Source: Cydia pomonella
Taxonomy: Eukaryota; Arthropoda; Insecta; Lepidoptera; Tortricidae
Reading direction: 5' to 3'
NCBI RefSeq assembly: GCF_033807575.1
Contig: NC_084723.1
Coordinates: 6,019,247 to 6,083,246, forward strand
DNA: 64,000 nucleotides
The notes below the pieces were generated by a model, which was given only the letters and a program-made list of their open reading frames with translations, had not been told where the DNA came from and did no database searches. Both the position numbers and the translations under genes were made by a program. This document shows, piece by piece, positions 51,400 to 63,109 of this stretch (positions are counted from its first letter, which is position 1; each line of letters begins with the position of its first letter).

Positions 51400-52828
51400 A
51401 TTTAGCTCGTAAAAATATATATTGCATTACATTAACTACAGTTTAACACTGTACCAAGTTTCCAATAGAATTATTATAAAAAAAACCTGGACGAAATCAT
51501 TCGTATGCAAAAACGTATGTATTGCAGCTGGGTGTACCTATCTGTATGGGCAAGGGAAACAAAGCCTCATGTCATACAATTAATTCTAAGTCATACAATA
51601 AAGCTAAAATAAATTAGTTAAGTAGTTATGCTAAGTATGTTAGCCGGTCAGTGCATCCGAAGATGCGCTCCCCACGGACCGGTTGGGACCGACAACCCAG
51701 CAAGGCCGATTATTTTTAACTTTACCTATATGTTGCAACTAGAATCTAGATACACTAGATTGTGATATAGACATCTAGTGCAATCGATGTAAAGTCAAAG
51801 ATTAGCGCTTGAAAAGATGTCAGATAAATTAGTAAATCTAATTCAGAGGGTTTCTCATAAAACATACTACAATAAATAGAAACTTTGTTAGAAAAATATT
51901 GAATTTTAATTCATTCTTTGCTATATAATTAGGGATCAATAGTTCGACAATCGTGACGAGAAAGTGAAATGGGTCGATAGATTTGTATGGAACGTCAATT
52001 GGTAAAAATGTAAAAAGTACTTTCACGACACGATTTTGATCTTTACATAAAAATTGCTTCATACTTTAAAGTTACTCGTAGATGTAGATGGCCCTTTCTA
52101 ATGGTTTCTCTAACAATTCGAATAATTTTGTATGGTTATTCGTTTGGGATATATAAAAAAAAAACATATATGTTCGCGCTGTGCAAAGGGTTTACGCAGA
52201 GACACAGAGCAAAGAGATTCTATGCATTTGAGGCTTTGTTGCTGTGATATAGAGTCGAAAATCATATATCTTTAGCACTTCCACTGTAGGTACTAGACTA
52301 TTCAACATCCTTTGATTGATGTCTATTGCTCCTAACAGCGCAATAAACAAATTAAACTACAACTCACCTTAAGATAATGGTAGAAAGATTCATATTGGGA
52401 TGATGACTAACATAGACCCTTGTCCAGTAGAACGGAAATGTGTACTATATCAGAAGATTTGTAGTAGGTACTATGGGCTTGTTAAGGAAATAATTTAGCT
52501 ATGGCAAATTGAGATGATATTGGTCTAGTAATCGTGTGTATTGTATCTTTTAATTTAACCCACACCTCTTTTGACGCAACTATTAGAAGTTTAACATGTA
52601 CATAGTTGTATATATCTGTATTTGTGTGTATTACTGTGAGCTGTGACACCATCAGCTTCGGTATGAGGGCTGTTGTTCTTAAATCGAAAATCTTCTCTGA
52701 CGAGATGGTTCTTGATTATCTTTGGTAGAAATGTATCGAGAATTGTTTTTATATATATCGATATTACAAGAACATACAATTGCGCAGCGAGTTTTGCATG
52801 TAGGTTTTACTCGTATTTTGGTCAAAAA
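51400..52828. other. No gene seen
   Basis: AT-rich. 51635-51712 has a GC-richer stretch (GCCGGTCAGTGCATCCGAAG, CCCACGGACCGGTTGGGACC) that may be a repeat fragment. No coding evidence. Confidence 0.4.
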
Positions 52829-52831
52829 TCA

Positions 52832-53022
52832 GTACCCCTAGTGTAAATAAATTCGATTTCGAAACGTGACGTACGCGTTTGCGTTTAGTCTCATTTTGTA
52901 TTGGATTTAGAAAGAGCGCGCCAAGCGGGACGTTTTGGAAACTCAAAATCCTATACAAAATGAGACTTAACGCAAACGCGTTCGTCACGTTATGATGTCG
53001 ATCAAAGTTACACTAGGGGTAC
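52832..53022. mobile_element. GTACCCCTAGTGTAA MITE, full copy 1
   Basis: GTACCCCTAGTGTAAATAAA and TTACACTAGGGGTAC are inverted ends; arms include GAAACGTGACGTACGCGTTT / AACGCGTTCGTCACGTT and TCTCATTTTGTAT / ATACAAAATGAGA. Core GCGCGCCAAGCGGGACGTTT then TGGAAACTC. Confidence 0.9.
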
Positions 53023-53024
53023 AG

Positions 53025-53730
53025 ATGTGTTAACTTTTAACTAGCTACTTATCTTATACCCCAAAAATTTATAAGAAAATTGTAACAAGATCGCTCCGGT
53101 TTGCAAAATATTTCCAAACAGGAAAAGATTTAGCTGATCTAATAAACTGATAAATAAATCTTACCTTTGCCGCCCAAACTTCCGATAGCTAACTGGACTA
53201 AGGACAAGTGAAAGAAAATGTAATGTAAGTAATAAACCTGGTAGGTGTGATTAAACTCTAATTGCTAGTGGTATAAATGGCAAGCACATAATAAAATAGG
53301 TGCAAAACGACAATATGTTTACTGGTAAAGGCTTTTGTTTAGGTACTACGCTTATACAGATTACCTGCTCCGCAAAAAATGTATCGGTATACTCATGAGT
53401 GATGTTTATACACACGTAATTTCACCGCGTATATTTGTATTTATGTGCATTAAATCTTATATATTTCGTGTCATCTATGATGACGCGCAGATTTGTCAAA
53501 TCTAACCTTTAACTCATGCAATGGCAGAGTCGACGAGTATAAATAAATTTTTGGCAGTAACTTGTACTTGAGGGATTTAATAATCTACCTCCAGACTTAT
53601 AATTTGGTCGTCGCCTTGGGTGTGACGGTGCAGCGTCGGAAGTGAGCGGCGCAAGGTTTTCGGCGCTTTTAGGTCGCTAGTTATATCGCAAGTGCACTGC
53701 GGGCTGCGGGCTCGGGAGAGCGCAGGGCCA
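53025..53730. other. No gene seen
   Basis: AT-rich to 53575, then a GC-richer patch at 53605-53730 (GGGTGTGACGGTGCAGCGTC, GGGCTGCGGGCTCGGGAGAG) that could be part of a repeat; no exon recognised. Confidence 0.35.
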
Positions 53731-53735
53731 AGGGG

Positions 53736-53856
53736 CCTACCGCGAAAATCGAAATTCACAAATTGTGGGGATCTTTCTCTTTTACTCTCTCTAAGACGTA
53801 ATTAGAGTGACAGAGAAAAATGCCCACAATTGACGAACTTCGATTTTCGCGGTTAT
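53736..53856. mobile_element. MITE with TACCGCGAAAATCGAA ends, copy 1
   Basis: CTACCGCGAAAATCGAAATT and CTTCGATTTTCGCGGTTA are inverted and continue through CAAATTGTGGG / CCCACAATTG. A diverged copy sits at about 58752-58874. Confidence 0.85.
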
Positions 53857-53859
53857 AGT

Positions 53860-54795
53860 CCAATTCGGTAGCAGATGTTACGAGTATGTATCTAGTTAGG
53901 TACTACTAGATTGATACAAGAATCTAGTAGTTTTTACTGCGTCTAAAGCAACTTCATAGGAATTTGTTGAGTTTAAATTTGAAGATTTTTATTTTACTAG
54001 AAAGTAGATCGATCGAATTCCATATGGATCAATGGGATGAGATGTTTTGCAGGTTCATGATGATATGGCAATAGAGGGTTCGTGGTGGTAGGAATAAATG
54101 GCTTACGAATAATATTATCGTTCTAACTGCCATTTAATTGATACTGTTGGAGAGGTAAAAAGAAAATTTAAAAACAGGTAAATGATTGGAAAAACGAAGG
54201 AACAAATTTGTTTGTATTCAATTTTTTTACGGTAAGTATTACTTAAAAATTCTGCTTACACTACAAAGTACTAGAAATGATTAATTGTTGATGTAAGTAT
54301 TTTGTTTTTAATGAATTACATCTTGAAAATTAGCCTGGCTTGATTCGTGATTTATTTTATGCAATATTGGAAACTGCAATTTAGCAATCTATTAATAGTA
54401 AGCTAAATGTCATCTACATCTCATCCGTAGAATTAAAAACATGCATCATAATTACGATAATTATAATGTAATTAAAACCGAGGTATGTCTGGGTTAAACT
54501 TAAGTTTACAACATTACTTGAAAACCAGAGTAGTCTAAGTCACGCAAGTCAAGTTTTAACCCTTAGGGGGTCAAATAAAATACTGAATCCATTTAGATGA
54601 AAATTGGTATAGGGATAGTTAGGAGCCCGGAGGGAAGGGAACATTGCGTTGTTGTTAGTGTAAGAAAGGTTTAGTTTTGTTAATTCCAACATTTTTTTCG
54701 ATTAGCTTCATTATTCCACACAGAGGAAGACGCAGGCAGGAGGTAATATTACCTACATAAAGACAAATAACTATTTTAACTGACGATTCTTACTA
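53860..54795. other. No gene seen
   Basis: AT-rich with no supported feature. Confidence 0.4.
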
Positions 54796-54802
54796 TGAAT
54801 AG

Positions 54803-54943
54803 GGAATATTACTCAAAACTCTGCGTAGGGGGCGCCATTAGCACAAACTGTTTGTTTGTCAGACACAGTATATATAAGTTACTCCATGGTTTACAGTTTG
54901 TGCTAATGCTGTCTCTGGCGGCAGAAAATTGCAGTATTACTGT
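54803..54943. mobile_element. Element with GCGTAGGGGGCGCCA, copy 1
   Basis: GAATATTACTCAAAACTCTG, CGTAGGGGGCGCCATTAGCA, ATATAAGTTACTCCATGGTT, CTGGCGGCAGAAAATTGCAG. The ends GAATATTACT / AGTATTAC-type and the CACAAACTG / CAGTTTGTG pair suggest an inverted-repeat element of about 140 bp. A second copy at 58690-59025 is interrupted. Confidence 0.65.
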
Positions 54944-55243
54944 AGTGTGTATGTGCTATACCTTACCCTCACACTTGACATAACCTACTTATATAATCTC
55001 GTACATATATTGTTCTAGACACAATAAATCTATACTCAAGGCTAAGTAGTTCCTTTAACGCCCCACATCACATGGAATTTGATTGTTACACATTGATGTT
55101 CCTGGCGCAGCGCGCCGCCAGTGCGGCACAAGGAGTACTTAATCTTGAGCATAGATTTATTGTGTCTAGAATAACAAGTACGAGATTATATATGTAGTAT
55201 AGGTTATGTCACGTGTGAGGGTAAGGTATAGCACATACACACT
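54944..55243. mobile_element. MITE with 100-bp arms (AGTGTGTATGTGCTATACCT)
   Basis: AGTGTGTATGTGCTATACCT and AGGTATAGCACATACACACT are inverted; the arms run about 100 bases on each side, through TGACATAACCTACTTATATA and GACACAATAAATCTAT. The core of about 95 bases is unrelated (CCACATCACATGGAATTTGA, GCAGCGCGCCGCCAGTGCGG). It abuts the preceding element directly. Confidence 0.88.
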
Positions 55244-55244
55244 A

Positions 55245-56048
55245 GATTACTTACTATCGTACTGTTCGTAGCATTACCAAGTTATTGGAATTAAATACAA
55301 ATTCGCAGAGTATATACTATTTTATTATGTAGCAAATTTGAAACGTAACTTGTATCCATGGTTGCACGTCGCACATATTAAATAGTTCCGTGATAGATTG
55401 ACATAAGTGCCTACAAATATAAACTCAGACAGGCCGAACTACATACATACAATGTATGATGCAATCCACTTATATTCTGTCGTATCAGGATGGATAAAAA
55501 TGAATTCATAAAAAAATTGTCTTCATTTTTTTACACAAATAATATTTACATGTATAATAAAACATGTGCCGAATGTGAAAAAATGCTATGCTAAACTTCA
55601 TTCAAACCATTTTATTGATATTATTATTCTAAGTTATTATTCACAAAATCACATCTGGTAATGAAATTCTTATAAAATGAACAAAAGCAAAGCATTTGCT
55701 AAGATTATTTGTTACTTCGGTTAATATGGGAGTTTTTAGAAAATAGTGACCCAATTAGCGTGAGTTGTTAAGAAAAGTTAATCACTGTCAGTTTTGTAAC
55801 GATAATTAAGCATTAAATTTCAATGAAAGCTTTTTTTTGGTGTTTATTTCATAAACTATAAGCGATATTAATTGCTTGATTTTCATCACAAAACAGACTC
55901 GCAAGAGCTAGACCCTCATACGGAGGAACTCGTTCCATTTTAATATGAGTTGAACAAAGGGCCCGTCATGAGGCAATATTTTGTGCGTAGCATACCTACA
56001 CATTGAATAAGTTTATAAAATAACCTTGACCTAGTTCCTATCAATACA
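55245..56048. other. No gene seen
   Basis: AT-rich, with no open frame of interest. Confidence 0.4.
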
Positions 56049-56050
56049 TT

Positions 56051-56238
56051 AGTACCCCTAGTGTAAATTTATTCGACAGCGAAACGTGACGTACGCGTTT
56101 GCGTTAACTCTCATTTTGTATGGGATTTTGAGTTTCCAAAACGTCCCGCTTGGCGCGCTGTTTCTAAATCCCATACAAAATGAGACGCAAAGGCGTACGT
56201 CACGTTTCGCTATCGAATAAATGTACACTAGGGGTACT
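56051..56238. mobile_element. GTACCCCTAGTGTAA MITE, full copy 2
   Basis: AGTACCCCTAGTGTAAATTT and its inverse ACACTAGGGGTACT delimit 188 bp. The core is present in the opposite orientation (GAGTTTCCAAAACGTCCCGC then TTGGCGCGC) relative to the copy at 52832. Confidence 0.9.
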
Positions 56239-56239
56239 G

Positions 56240-56750
56240 AAACAGTATTCGAATTAAAATGTTATCACATTTTTATGTGAAAAATTTTAACATGGCCGTA
56301 TCACAGAAAAACTTGACACTTTTCTTCACCGTCAAATTGGTCATAGTGTCGTCATGTCACAAACTGTCACTGCAACAAGTCGAAGTTGTCCCTAGCACGC
56401 GCTATGATATGACCATAATCCGTCTATTTTGACCGTTGTCACGCACCACTGCGCACGAGTCGAATTCAAGATAATTAAACCGCCAGGCAATCCCTTTTGA
56501 CTCACATCGTTTGTAAATTACAATATTTACAGTTACATTTTGTACGCATTTATTCTGCGTAGTGCGTGGGACTGAACATATTATAATTATATGTGTATAA
56601 GGCAAATTGTTTAAAGCTCTTATGTATTTTCAAGCTACTTTTAAATCGATACTTAATTGGCCTAATATTTAATGTCCTTTTTAAAGGTCTTAAGGCCGCC
56701 GTTAGCCTATTGATACTTTAGATGAAAGTGTAGGATTCGCGCAAATCACC
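56240..56750. other. No gene seen
   Basis: AT-rich; the minus-strand frame at 56402-56605 has no motif. Confidence 0.4.
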
Positions 56751-56754
56751 TTTT

Positions 56755-57075
56755 CATATAAACGTCGTTTCATGTAAACGTATTCAAAATATTTTTACAC
56801 AATTTGATGTATTTCAATCATAGCTATGACGGTCGACCCGTTTGATTTTTTTCGATTTTCACTTTGTTATAAGAGTTAGGAGCTTTTGAAAAAATGTATG
56901 AAATCTATTTTTCTCTCCTAACCCTCAAAATAATTAAAAAATCGAAAAAAAAAAACAAACGGTCCTGACCGATAGTTATGATTAAAATACATCAAATTGT
57001 GTAGAAAATATTTTGGTGTCAATATCCAGGGAGGAAAATGAGGACTACGTTTGTATGGAGATTCCATCGTCCCCT
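56755..57075. mobile_element. Foldback element, copy 2
   Basis: AATATTTTTACACAATTTGA then TGTATTTCAATCATAGCTAT and its inverse at 56970-57010 (ATAGTTATGATTAAAATACA then TCAAATTGTGTAGAAAATAT) make a hairpin of the same family as 42325-42606, which shares GGAAAATGA.GACTACGTTTGT. Confidence 0.7.
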
Positions 57076-57394
57076 TTCCTCTTAAAAATCGAAGCATTAC
57101 GTCTATTAATAATAAAAAAAGGCAAAACATTCTAGCAAAAAAAAAAACAATTATAGTAAATCAAGTCACAGTAAATGAACTTTTAATTATGTATATGTAT
57201 CTATTTATATGTATCGAACTGTTACATTCATGTTAATCGCAAATTAAATTGCTTTCAATTTACATTTTTATTAAGTTTCTAGATTATATCAGATAAGTCA
57301 GTTTGTACAAAATGGTTTCTATTTTTATTGATACTGATTACATATACGAAATGATTAAAGTATATTTTATTAAACTATATCCCCTCTATTAAGA

Positions 57395-57605
57395 GGGAAG
57401 GCTTTGCGATCCTAGCGAAACAACGGTACTTTTTCTATGAAATTCCATTTCAGGAGAAAAAGTTTTCCACTAATTAAATCTTAACAAATCACTTTGATTT
57501 TGATGTCGATCGCTTCAGCATAATATATTCTTGGTTTATAAGTTTCATTTAAAAAAATCAAATAAAATAAAGTTTTTATTTGTTTTGCAAATTAAAAAAA
57601 AAGGA
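57395..57605 (-). repeat. Dispersed repeat, inverse partner of 15.4 kb
   Basis: TAAGAGGGAAGGCT, TCTATGAAATTCCATTTC and GTCGATCGCTTCAGCATAAT are the inverse of sequence at 15330-15555. Orientation is opposite, so recombination between them would invert or delete what lies between. Confidence 0.6.
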
Positions 57606-57881
57606 GAACCTATAAAATACAAAAAAATCACGGAGAATGGAAAATATTTAGGTTTAAAGAACTTTATTTCTCAAAGAATAGTTATCGTTGCAAAAAAAAA
57701 ATACGATGATATTAGAGCTAAAATAGAACTATTTTGTCATGTCCAGAAGCACGTTATTTTAAAATGGGAGTGTAAACTACGTTTGTATGGGAGCGGCTTA
57801 AATAGCAATATTTAAGCCTTATTGCAAAGATATAAGGTCGACAGATAGCCAACTAGACTAGCAGTTGCTGTTCTTCACGGC

Positions 57882-58033
57882 TACCACGAGTTGGCGTTTG
57901 ATATTTTCCTTAGCGACTGCGTCAACTCGATAGCATTCCCTCTATATCGCACCTATACATTAATGCGAGCGAGATTGACTACGATTAAGTTTACGCAGTC
58001 GCTAACGTAATCTTCAAGTGTCAACTCGTGGTA
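57882..58033. mobile_element. MITE with TACCACGAGTTG ends
   Basis: TACCACGAGTTGGCGTTTGA and TCAACTCGTGGTA are inverted, continuing through TTAGCGACTGCG / CGCAGTCGCTAA. Core has CCCTCTATATCGCACCTATA. Confidence 0.82.
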
Positions 58034-58271
58034 CGGGTACTTGTTAAGTTGGCCGAGACAACAAGCTCATTAAAATAGCTTAAAATTTGACAGAAGTTAA
58101 TTACCGGAAATAAAAATCAGATCAAAAGTTGCTAAGAACTAAACGAAAGTTGATAGCCTTCTTGTAGGACGTAGGACCTTTATATATTATTGTTGAAAAA
58201 ATTCCATTGGATTTTGTAACGCGTAAACATTTGACCTCACGTGGCCGATTTTACATAGCCATTTTAAATTT

Positions 58272-58540
58272 ACGGCCCGATTCGAAGAATGATAACGTTT
58301 AAGATCTTGGAAAGATCTTTAAAAGATCGATAACTAAAGGACATGTCAACATTGACGTTTATTTCGATTCCGCTGTGATCCGAATAAAATCTATCTACGA
58401 TATTTCTAACGTCAAAGTGACATTGATTGTCCGAATCGAGCTGCTTCTGTCAATTATACGACATATAAACAATATCTAAATGAGAACTTATCTAAACCAG
58501 AATTTATCGTTCTCGTATATCATTCTTCGAATCGGGCCGT
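58272..58540. mobile_element. MITE with ACGGCCCGATTCGAAGAATG ends
   Basis: ACGGCCCGATTCGAAGAATG and CATTCTTCGAATCGGGCCGT are perfect 20-bp inverted ends; the arms are looser inside (AACGTTT..., TCGTTCTCGTAT). About 269 bp. Confidence 0.9.
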
Positions 58541-58689
58541 CAGTCAAAGCGGATACCGTGAGTAAGAGGAAGTAGATTACCGGGATTAACGCTAGGATGA
58601 AAGAGATAACATTTCTATTAAATAATATCAGATAATACTGAATAATTCTATTCGATTGGGCATTTGGGCCACTGGCAAAGTGAGTTAAT

Positions 58690-59025
58690 AGAGAATATTA
58701 CGCGAAACTCTGCGTAGGGGGCGCCACTACCACAATCCATCACAATTTGAGGGTCTACCGCGAAACAAGAAAATCAAAATTTCGTTATCTAACCTCTCTA
58801 TATATTACTCTTGCTTATTCGAGCGATGAAGAAGCATATAACTAAATTTCGATTTTTGCGTTTCCCGGTAGGCCCTTCGTACACAAACAGCCTTGATGCA
58901 TCAATGCCATAGTATCTATGAAAACTTGTCAAAAAAAAGTTTAAGGCGTAGTATATATAAGTTACTCTATGGTTAACGAAAGGTGCTAGTGCTTCACTCT
59001 GGCGGCAGAACATTGCAGTAATAGT
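58690..59025. mobile_element. Element with GCGTAGGGGGCGCCA, copy 2, interrupted
   Basis: GAATATTACGCGAAACTCTG, CGTAGGGGGCGCCACTACCA at the left and ATATAAGTTACTCTATGGTT, CTGGCGGCAGAACATTGCAG at the right match the copy at 54803. The middle (about 58750-58877) is a MITE of the TACCGCGAAA family that is not present in copy 1. Confidence 0.7.
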
Positions 59026-59029
59026 CCCA

Positions 59030-60318
59030 ACTATTGAATGTCATCTTATTGGATCCATAATCATGCACAAAAATTACATGTTTATTAATACACATATTCA
59101 AACATTTACCCTATAAAATGTGCACCTAAATCTAACCTAATCACAAATTTGTATACTTAATATATATTGTCAAAAAATAAACAGTAAGTAATAGTAGGTA
59201 CTAGGCTTTGGTACGTGGGAGTTTTCAGAATATAGTGAACTATCACGCTTGCATCAATCATTCACTCAACACCACTTACTTTTACTTTTAACTTTTTAAC
59301 TTTTTTGTATGTTACAAGTGGACGTAACATACAAAATTGCATCCGTAATTAAATAACTGCCAGTTCATCTCTTCTCTTCTTCCTTAGTATTTTCAAGATC
59401 ACACCAGTTCGTTTGTACAGTCGGAGTAAAATAGATTATGACAGCCAAAGTGCCCAAATGTGTGGCTACAGTATGTAGTACACACCTTTGTTGCCATAGA
59501 AATAAGGACGTGTTTTGATTGGCCACTTAGACCGTCACTATTTGACTCTGATTGTAGGTCGAACTAATTAAACTGCCTCGTTCCTGCTACATCAAATAAC
59601 ACGAAAAAGAACAAAAGTTTAATTTAACATAGATTCATTAAAGGTCTTGAACTTACTTAGCCTCGTCACGACCTCCATTCGGTTTTGCATGCAATATGAA
59701 ATCAACGTATACATAACATTTGACACACCTTAAGATTATAGAGATAGAGTTCGGTTTTGAACGATATAATGTTGTTACGCGTACGTTACGCGTGTAATAT
59801 TAAGCATTTATTGAGTCATACCTAATCATAACAATGCATGTGTAGCTATGGTGTTTTTAATGAATTTTAATGGGTAAAGTAGTTCTTAGAGGCCGTATTT
59901 AATTTTATCATGACGGTCATCGGTCGAAAGTATATTATTAACGCACTGATCATATATAAGTAAGTATACATATTATGCGAATACAATTATTTTATTAGAC
60001 TAGCCTCCACCCAGGAATTTGCCCGCGTTTTAGTCATCAAAAATATTCAACCCCTTTTTCACTCCTTTACCCACGACCACTACCACGACCTAACTTTAAG
60101 TAGATTTCAGTATGAAATTAGGTCAGTTTCTACTGAATATTCCGTAGAAAAATGTGTGTACCAAAATATCTGACATAATCTCATTTGTGGATAAGAAAAA
60201 GTATTGATTTCTTACTGATTCGTTTTGCAATGTGACAAAGTTATTCATCGGATCATCAACTACAATCACCGAGGTTTGATATTACAGCTTAATCAGTTCA
60301 TTTCTCCAAGACAAGCTA
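59030..60318. other. No gene seen; degenerate TACAGTC MITE
   Basis: AT-rich. At 59417-59556 GTACAGTCGGAGTAAAATAG and GACTCTGATTGTA are worn inverted ends of the TACAGTC type seen at 12569 and 33537. No supported gene. Confidence 0.45.
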
Positions 60319-60320
60319 AG

Positions 60321-60452
60321 GGCCACTTGCACCATCCCACTAACCCGGGGTTGACCAGTTAAACCTGGAGTTACCATGGTTACCAGTAGAATTTGACACT
60401 GAGTTCATGGTTTAACCGGTTAACCCCGGGTTAGTGGGATGGTGCAAGTGGC
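60321..60452. mobile_element. MITE with GGCCACTTGCACCATCCCAC ends
   Basis: GGCCACTTGCACCATCCCAC then TAACCCGGGGTTGACC and its inverse (GGTTAACCCCGGGTTAGTGG then GATGGTGCAAGTGGC) form a long hairpin of about 132 bp. I recognise it as a very common lepidopteran element. Confidence 0.9.
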
Positions 60453-60454
60453 GC

Positions 60455-61440
60455 TAACATGTATATTTGATCGTCTTCCGTGTCCCAACTCAGCACGACA
60501 CATGTTCACGCCTATACCCTTATTGACACCAACTACCCAGTCATAACTCTTATTGCCGTCACATACGGTCCACCAATGATCAGTGTTGTTGTTGTACGCA
60601 CAATTGTCCCAGCTTCCGCATTTCCACCGGGAAATGATAAAGCTACCGATAAAGGGTTTTCTTCGCATACGACATATGCCCTGATATGGGAATTAACTGT
60701 GTGCCTAATGACCCCGATAGGCGTTCTTTAATAATCTAATTTCTTGCCTTGGTTTGCCTCGAGACGAGATCATGCTGAGTGGTGACAATTTTTAGCTTAC
60801 TCGTGTAATATTTTTGATAGTTATTGTAAATTTTTTAGGCGTTGATTATATAAATTATTCGTTTATCTCAAGCATTCCTGTCACCCGTAAATTCGTAATA
60901 TAAAGTGCTAAATTCAAAAACAGTAAAACAAATCAGAATAAAGATACCTTTTGTTTAAGGAACCACTGGGCTTATTTTGGATATTAAGATTGGCAGAAAC
61001 TGATTTACTACAATCCGGTTTTCAAATAGGTTTTATAAATTATTGGTCAGTTATAATCTAATTTGTCATAATAAAATGGAGAGAGTAAATCATAAAAATA
61101 TATACCTACTTAAAAATTATGGATTAAAATTCTTAGGTTTACTATATCGCAATCACGATTAATTAAAAATACTTGGACTGCAATTAGTTACGTTTGTCAA
61201 CATATAAATAAACTTGATCGTTTTACGATTACCTACACAATATTAGCCGTGAAGCCCGTGAATGAGTTTCGCAATTTAAGTTCTCCTTGGGATTCGCATA
61301 AACCCCAATCGTGATAACTAACAGGCCAATTCGAACTTTCGAACGTACACCGAAATCAGAATGATATTTGAATCATGTTATTTAGTTATCGTGTAGAGTG
61401 TATACTGTGTTTTACAAAAATCTTTTTTCTAAGTAGCGAT
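60455..61440. other. No supported gene; balanced-composition patch
   Basis: 60475-60730 is less AT-rich and open in several frames (plus 60480-60731 with MSQLSTTHVHAYTLIDTN...). No domain recognised and no splice or promoter signs, so I do not call a gene. The rest is AT-rich. Confidence 0.35.
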
Positions 61441-61443
61441 TAA

Positions 61444-61672
61444 TGCCATTCTCAAATTTTCCCACTTTGTTTTTTCTCGTTAGCATCCTTACCCGATATC
61501 ATTTGTAACCATTCGCATATTTTCCCAGTTTATTTATTTTCCAGCAGATTATTTTTCCATTACATTTTTTAACCATTCGCATTTTTCTCACTTTATTTAT
61601 TTTCCAGCAGATTATTTTTCCATTAGGTTTTTTAACCATTCGCATAATTTCCCATTATATTAATTTTTTATA
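61444..61672. repeat. 63-bp tandem repeat, about 3.5 units
   Basis: AACCATTCGCAT recurs at 61507, 61571 and 61634, each followed by TTTCCCA-like, TTTATTTATTTTCCAGCAG and ATTATTTTTCCATTA stretches. The two middle units are nearly identical, the outer ones worn. Confidence 0.8.
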
Positions 61673-61684
61673 GCATGTTCTTCC

Positions 61685-61728
61685 GCGAACGTCACGTTTC
61701 GAAATCGAATAAATTTACACTAGGGGCT
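61685..61728 (+). mobile_element. GTACCCCTAGTGTAA MITE, right-end fragment
   Basis: CGAACGTCACGTTTCGAAAT then CGAATAAATTTACACTAGGG matches the right arm of the copies at 52832 and 56051. The left arm is missing. Confidence 0.7.
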
Positions 61729-61729
61729 C

Positions 61730-62490
61730 TGGTGCTGTTAACATACCTGATAATGTAGGACGTAGTTTTTCTTAAAAAATATTATAAAAGAATTGGAAAA
61801 CTCATACCATATGAAACTATTTCACATGAAAGTGAAAGAATATTTTAAAAATAGGCCTTATTATCATATCGGCGAATATTTTGCTAATTTATTAAATTAA
61901 CTTGACATTTTTTCATTAATATTTTAATTGTATACTTACTGTATTTTTTCTGTTTTTATTTTTATGTTTTGTGTATTTATTGTTGTGATTTATTACCTAT
62001 AAGTGAAGTGAAAGCTGTATTTGCATGCAAATAAATTTAATATTTTGATCGATTGATTGATTAAAAGCGAGAGCTTTTTTTTTTGGAAGTTAATAAACGC
62101 AAATTCAATATCTATAAAACAATATTAATCAGGTTTTCTATTACAAATGAATATATTTTAAAGTTTGACAAAAGTGTAATTCAATAGCGTTTCACATGTA
62201 ACTATATCGTATTAAATGTGACCACGAAAGGCCCATAGTGATTATTTACACTCAATTGCCTCCGATTAGTGAGATTATCTAATACAAATTACACATGTCA
62301 CCACACATTGAATGTTAAATAAGTCTTGTAAATTTATTGACAAACCGCTTAAGGAAGCCGTTTAGATTTGTGGTTTAATTGTGACATATATATTACGTAT
62401 CAATTAGAATATGAATTAGAGAATAAATTGAGATTGAATTTTGCTCGGAAAACATATTAAAACTCAAAAATGCGCGTTTTCCCAGAGATA
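61730..62490. other. No gene seen
   Basis: Very AT-rich DNA with no supported feature. Confidence 0.45.
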
Positions 62491-62625
62491 ACACCTAGCT
62501 AGATTTATTTTTCGCCCCCGAAAACAAATTAGCAAATTTCATCGAAATCGTTAGAGCCGTTTTCGAGATCCCCGAAATATATAATATATATTATGTAAGA
62601 ATTGCTCGTTTAAAAGTATAAGATG
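62490..62625 (+). repeat. Dispersed lepidopteran-type repeat fragment
   Basis: ACACCTAGCTAGATTTATTT, TTCGCCCCCGAAAACAAATT, CATCGAAATCGTTAGAGCCG and TTTTCGAGATCCCCGAAATA, then a TATA tract and GAATTGCTCGTTTAAA. I know this as a frequent interspersed repeat in moths; class not determined. Confidence 0.5.
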
Positions 62626-63109
62626 TACGAGTAGGTGATCCATTGCGCGTGATAGAAGGAGGCGGAGGCTGGCTCAAAAGGTGAACTCCACTATCATCTT
62701 GACACATTAATCATTGACATTTTATGTTTGTTTTAATTAATGTTTTATTTTACCAGTGATTTTATTATGCAATTATAATCAATTAATTTGAATAATAGCT
62801 TAATTGAAAATCTATTTATATTCTGATATGTAAAATTAAATATATAATGCTTATCAACTAAATAAGCTAAGCGCCATGATTTCTGAATGTTCTTCTCGCT
62901 GTGGATAAATTTCCTGATTTCTATGTTTACCTAAATCGTAAGGGCATTACCCGGTTACCTGCGTGACATTGAACTTTACTCACTCCCTTATTTGTGTTTC
63001 CCTCTCATTTTCCGTTTACTATTTTCGTAATCATTATGTATTAATTTACCTAAAGTGTCGTACTTATTCATCGTCATCTAAACTCCTGTACGTAGGTTCC
63101 TATTAGAAG

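Noticed and set aside
60420..60731. Overlapping frames on both strands
   Set aside because: Balanced composition but no recognisable domain; the start of one lies inside a MITE.
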